Source of the DNA: JBCBTJ01 sp039818665
GTDB lineage: Bacteria; Pseudomonadota; Alphaproteobacteria; Caulobacterales; Hyphomonadaceae
Length of the DNA: 15,797 nt
Direction of reading: 5' to 3'
Assembly: GCA_039818665.1 (NCBI GenBank)
Contig: JBCBTJ010000061.1
Coordinates: 1 to 15,797, forward strand
The notes below the pieces were generated by a model. That model searched no databases. It was not told where the DNA came from and saw only the letters and a program-made list of their open reading frames with translations. Position 1 is the stretch's first letter. Each line of letters opens with the position of its first letter. The position numbers and the translations under genes were made by a program. This document shows positions 13,240 to 15,797 of this stretch, in pieces.

Positions 13240-13944
13240 TTAGCGCGCCGGCGGCGGCGTTTGGCCTTCCGGCCGTTCGCCGAGACGGCGCCGGGTCAGA
13301 TCGTTGGCCGCCCGCGCGATCAGGCCGCGCTGGGTGATGAAGACATCATAGGAGAGCCCGTCGGCCATGGGATTGTAGACCGCCGAGCCGAAATTCGCGT
13401 CCCGCTGGGCGACGCCGATCGCGCTGCCGTATTGATCGGCGAGCGCCGAGACGTCGAGCCCCGGATTTTCAGAGAGCGCGACCCCGTTCACCTGCGCGTC
13501 GGTCACAGCTTCCACTGTATAGGCGCGCGAGCCGCGGCCTTCGATGAAGTCGAGACGATAAACGCTGTCATAGCCCAAGAGGTTGGCGAGAGGTTTGAAC
13601 GTGATCACGCGCGCGGCGATCAGGAACTGGTCCCCGCGCAGCTGGTGCACCACGGCCGCTTCGGCTTCCGGATAGAGGATCGAGGCGTCGAACAGGCCGG
13701 GCTCCACCGTCTCCTCAAAGGAAATCGTCGCCACAGGGCGCTCGGCGGTGAGGCGCGAATAGGTCTGCAGATTGAGGCCGGTGAACGCCACCACGGCGCC
13801 CAGTCCCAGGAATCCGGTGCCGAACACCAAGCGTCCCCCGCCCGACAACGGCTTCAATTTGGCTAGTTTGCCGAGGCCGGCGAAGGACAGCATCAAGCCG
13901 AGCACGCCCGAGACGGCCGGAAACAACCACCAAATCATGTCCAT
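13240..13944 (-). CDS. Hypothetical membrane protein with two N-terminal helices and a large soluble domain
   Basis: Not recognised with confidence; similar alphaproteobacterial proteins are sometimes labelled as efflux-pump proteins without experimental support. The 234 residues start with two transmembrane helices (about 5-25 and 40-60) separated by a short Lys/Gly-rich turn. A domain of about 170 residues follows with alternating strands (RPVATISFEETVEPGLFDA, QFLIAARVITFKPLANLLG, YRLDFIEGR), ending in a Pro-rich tail (PEGQTPPPAR). The topology suggests a soluble domain on one side of the inner membrane. It ends three bases before the methyltransferase start and is probably the first gene of the group down to the ABM gene. 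A possible -10 (TATAAG) lies in the 108-base gap after cysH. Confidence 0.8.
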   Translation of the reverse strand: MDMIWWLFPAVSGVLGLMLSFAGLGKLAKLKPLSGGGRLVFGTGFLGLGAVVAFTGLNLQTYSRLTAERPVATISFEETVEPGLFDASILYPEAEAAVVHQLRGDQFLIAARVITFKPLANLLGYDSVYRLDFIEGRGSRAYTVEAVTDAQVNGVALSENPGLDVSALADQYGSAIGVAQRDANFGSAVYNPMADGLSYDVFITQRGLIARAANDLTRRRLGERPEGQTPPPAR

Positions 13945-13986
13945 GAAACACTCCCGCCCCGCCGGCTTCGCCTGCGCGAAGCGCGA

Positions 13987-14018
13987 CGCTTATAGCAGAC
14001 GCGCCGTGAATTGGGAGC
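13987..14018 (-). promoter_or_regulatory. Weak promoter candidate for the membrane protein-methyltransferase-DUF3445-ABM group
   Basis: TATAAG (13992-13987, within GCTATAAGC) is a good -10. The best upstream -35, TTGCTC (14018-14013), is 20 bases away, which is longer than ideal. It lies in the 108-base gap between cysH and the membrane protein gene. Read-through from cysH is an alternative. Confidence 0.3.
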
Positions 14019-14052
14019 AACAGCCGCAGCCGGCGGCCGTTCGCCGCTTGCC

Positions 14053-14799
14053 TTAGATATTGTCGCCCCAGAAGATGCGCGGCCGGTCGGACTTCTCCAC
14101 ATGCAGCCCGCATTCAGACTTGTCGCGCCCCGCCCAGCGGCCAGACCGCACATCGTTCGGATCTTCGGCCGGCTTGGTGCAAGGCCAGCAGCCAATCGAG
14201 GGATAGCCCTGAGACACCAGGGGATGCGGCGGCAGATCGCGCGCGTCCAAAAACGCCTTCACATCCTCCTGCGTCCAAGACGCCATCGGGTTCACTTTCA
14301 CGCGCTCGCCCGAGGCTTCGAACACCGGCAGCTGCATGCGCGCCCCGCCATGGAAGCGCTTGCGGCCGGTGATCCAAGCTGAAAAGCCCTCCAGCGCCGG
14401 CTCCAGCGGGCGCACTTTGCGCAGATCGCAGCAGGCGTCCGGATCGCTCTTCCACAGCGTGTTTTTCGGATCTTCTTTCAGCCGCTCATTTTCATCGGGC
14501 TCGTGCTCTTGCACACCCGTCAGACCGAGGATCTCCGTCAGCGTAGCTTTGTATTCCAGCGTCTGCGGAAAGTGCATGCCGGTGTCCAGGAAGATCACCG
14601 GCGCGGCGGGTTCGACTTCGGCGATCAGCGCCAGCATCGCGACGCTTTCGGCGCCGAAGCTCGACACATAGGCGATCTCGTGCGGCCATTCTTCTTGAAA
14701 GGCGACGCGCAAAACCTCCTGAGCGTCGGCCCCGCGCAGCGCTTCGTTCAAGCGCGTCACGCGCGTTTCGGTGGTTTCCGTATTGTCGTAGGCCATCAT
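14053..14799 (-). CDS. cysH: Phosphoadenylyl/adenylyl-sulfate reductase (thioredoxin), iron-sulfur type
   Basis: Reduces activated sulfate (APS or PAPS) to sulfite in assimilatory sulfate reduction, using thioredoxin. The 248 residues show the nucleotide loop SSFGAES (46-52), the FLDTGMHFPQTLEY segment (70-83), the cysteine pairs Cys123-Cys124 (DACCDLRKVRPL) and Cys204/Cys207 (GCWPCTKP), and the catalytic Cys230 in ECGLH. The CC and CxxC pairs bind a [4Fe-4S] cluster and are known to mark enzymes that use APS; the PAPS-only enterobacterial enzyme lacks them. Two adjacent ATG codons (14799 and 14796) give MM; the first overlaps the DUF934 stop codon. GAGAGGG precedes it. It is the third gene of the sulfite reductase-DUF934-cysH run. 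Confidence 0.95.
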   Translation of the reverse strand: MMAYDNTETTETRVTRLNEALRGADAQEVLRVAFQEEWPHEIAYVSSFGAESVAMLALIAEVEPAAPVIFLDTGMHFPQTLEYKATLTEILGLTGVQEHEPDENERLKEDPKNTLWKSDPDACCDLRKVRPLEPALEGFSAWITGRKRFHGGARMQLPVFEASGERVKVNPMASWTQEDVKAFLDARDLPPHPLVSQGYPSIGCWPCTKPAEDPNDVRSGRWAGRDKSECGLHVEKSDRPRIFWGDNI

Positions 14800-15293
14800 G
14801 ACGCCCTCTCATGGCGTGCGGCGAAGGCAGGGCGGACCCCGTCGGCGGCGCGCTGGTAAAACTGGGAAAACTCGGCTTGCGCCGCCGCGTAATCGCCCGG
14901 CCCGGCCGCCTTCGTGTCGACCGCGTCGAAGCCGGACCGCACCATGAATTGCAGCTGGTCGCGCAACACGTCGCCGACGGCCCGCAGCTCCGCCCGATAA
15001 CCGAGCCGGCGGCGGAGCAGCTGCGCCTGCGAGTAGCCACGCCCGTCGGTGTATTTCGGGAAGGTCACTTCGATAAGCCCGATCCGGTCCAGCGCATCGG
15101 CGAGATCGTGCGGATCGTCGTCCGGCGTCAGCCGCACGCCGACCCGCGTATTGCGCGCTAGGATCGCGTCTTGCTCGGCCTTGAACCGCTCGAGCCCCAC
15201 AGTCACGCAACCGGCGGCCGGCAGGTCCGCCTCGTCTTCGACGAAGGTCCACTCATCCTCGGAGACGAGCGCGCCATGCTTAAGCAAGGGCAT
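14796..15293 (-). CDS. DUF934 family protein, sulfite reductase partner
   Basis: A 165-residue protein of the DUF934 family, regularly found between cysI and cysH in alpha- and betaproteobacteria and thought to supply or assist electron transfer to the sulfite reductase hemoprotein; no direct reaction is established. The conserved block is FPKYTDGRGYSQAQLLRRRLGY followed by LRAVGDVLRDQLQFM (about residues 78-117), then SGFDAVDTK. Many members have Cys where this one has Ser120 (RSGFDA). It overlaps the upstream reductase by 14 bases and cysH by three, which indicates translational coupling in one operon. Confidence 0.92.
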   Translation of the reverse strand: MPLLKHGALVSEDEWTFVEDEADLPAAGCVTVGLERFKAEQDAILARNTRVGVRLTPDDDPHDLADALDRIGLIEVTFPKYTDGRGYSQAQLLRRRLGYRAELRAVGDVLRDQLQFMVRSGFDAVDTKAAGPGDYAAAQAEFSQFYQRAADGVRPAFAARHERAS

Positions 15294-15797
15294 AAAGCGC
15301 CTCCTTCAGCGGTTCGGCGCCAAGGCGCTCCACCACGTCGATAAACCGCTCCGACGGGTCTTTTCGGATCTCACGATAGCGCTCGACCACGCGCTGCAGC
15401 GCAGCCGGCACGTCTTCGGCCTTCAAACCGGGCCCCGCGATCTCGCCGATCGCGGCTTTCTCATCAGACCGCCCGCCAAAGGTGATCTGGTAAAACTCCT
15501 CGCCGCGTCGATCGACGCCGAGAATGCCGATATGGCCCACATGGTGGTGGCCGCAGGCGTTGATACAGCCGGAGATCTTGATCTTCAGCTCGCCGATATC
15601 GGCCTGGACCTCGAGGTCCGCGAACGCTTGCTGCAGGTCCGCCGCGACCGGGATCGAGCGCGCATTGGCGAGGTTGCAATAATCGAGACCCGGGCAGCAG
15701 ATAATGTCCGAGATCAGACCGGCGTTCGGGGTCGAGAGCCCCGCGGCGTCCAGCTCGCGATAGACGTCGTAGAGGTCGTCCAGCTTCACATGCGGCA
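15280..15797 (-). CDS. cysI: Sulfite (or nitrite) reductase hemoprotein, C-terminal part (runs off window)
   Basis: C-terminal 171 or so residues of a siroheme/[4Fe-4S] reductase of about 550 residues. It is most probably the assimilatory sulfite reductase that makes sulfide for cysteine synthesis, given its coupling to DUF934 and cysH. Both halves of the cluster-binding motif are present: CCPGLDYCNLANA, and SGCINACGHHHVGHIGILG near 15520-15575. The reading frame continues past base 15797; a GTG at 15789 lies inside the protein and is not a start. The C-terminus ends LKEALYALA. A ferredoxin- or NADPH-dependent version cannot be told apart from this part, and nitrite reductase is the main alternative. 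Confidence 0.9.
   Translation of the reverse strand, partial: PHVKLDDLYDVYRELDAAGLSTPNAGLISDIICCPGLDYCNLANARSIPVAADLQQAFADLEVQADIGELKIKISGCINACGHHHVGHIGILGVDRRGEEFYQITFGGRSDEKAAIGEIAGPGLKAEDVPAALQRVVERYREIRKDPSERFIDVVERLGAEPLKEALYALA

Noticed and set aside
12739..13866. Plus-strand open frame of 375 codons across the methyltransferase and membrane protein genes
   Set aside because: It is antisense to two well-supported genes. Its product is rich in Arg, His and Gly with no recognisable domain, as expected for a shadow frame in GC-rich DNA.

Overview
The window is GC-rich chromosomal DNA (roughly two-thirds G+C by eye), fully coding, and reads as a free-living alphaproteobacterium. A relative of Hyphomonadales, Caulobacterales or Parvularculales would fit, judging from the RpoB and ribosomal protein sequences, the DUF934-cysH sulfate-assimilation arrangement and the codon choice. 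The genus cannot be fixed from sequence reading alone. No tRNA, rRNA, insertion sequence, CRISPR array or phage gene was seen, and no gene-free stretch exceeds 300 bases. The longest gap is the 270-base rplA-rplJ interval, which holds RNA structure.

Bases 1-6290 are all on the minus strand. Transcription runs leftwards through a coiled-coil membrane protein with a triple internal repeat, a predicted Tat-exported M48 metalloprotease lipoprotein, and then the rplK-rplA-rplJ-rplL-rpoB operon. rpoB leaves the window after 568 codons. The ribosomal operon carries its expected RNA control elements: a leader palindrome before rplK, a three-way-junction L10-type leader before rplJ, and two tandem hairpins between rplL and rpoB. 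secE-nusG, the usual upstream neighbours of rplK, are absent. RpoB has Arg where the rifampicin region usually has a hydrophobic residue.

Bases 6447-11483 are on the plus strand. They hold two RNA methyltransferase-type genes coupled by an ATGA overlap, a secreted serine hydrolase of the beta-lactamase fold, a TetR regulator coupled by ATGA to a four-helix membrane protein, and a YghU-type glutathione transferase. The most striking non-coding signal is here: a perfect 23-bp inverted repeat (9439-9490) whose right arm contains the TetR start codon.

Bases 11484-15797 are again on the minus strand. In transcription order they hold the end of a sulfite reductase gene, DUF934 and cysH (assimilatory sulfate reduction, all overlapping). 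These are followed by a tight group of a two-helix membrane protein, a class I methyltransferase, a DUF3445 (heme-dependent N-demethylase-like) protein and a small ABM-type monooxygenase. The last three are joined by GTGA and ATGA overlaps. This group and the TetR module are the best candidates for something not yet described.
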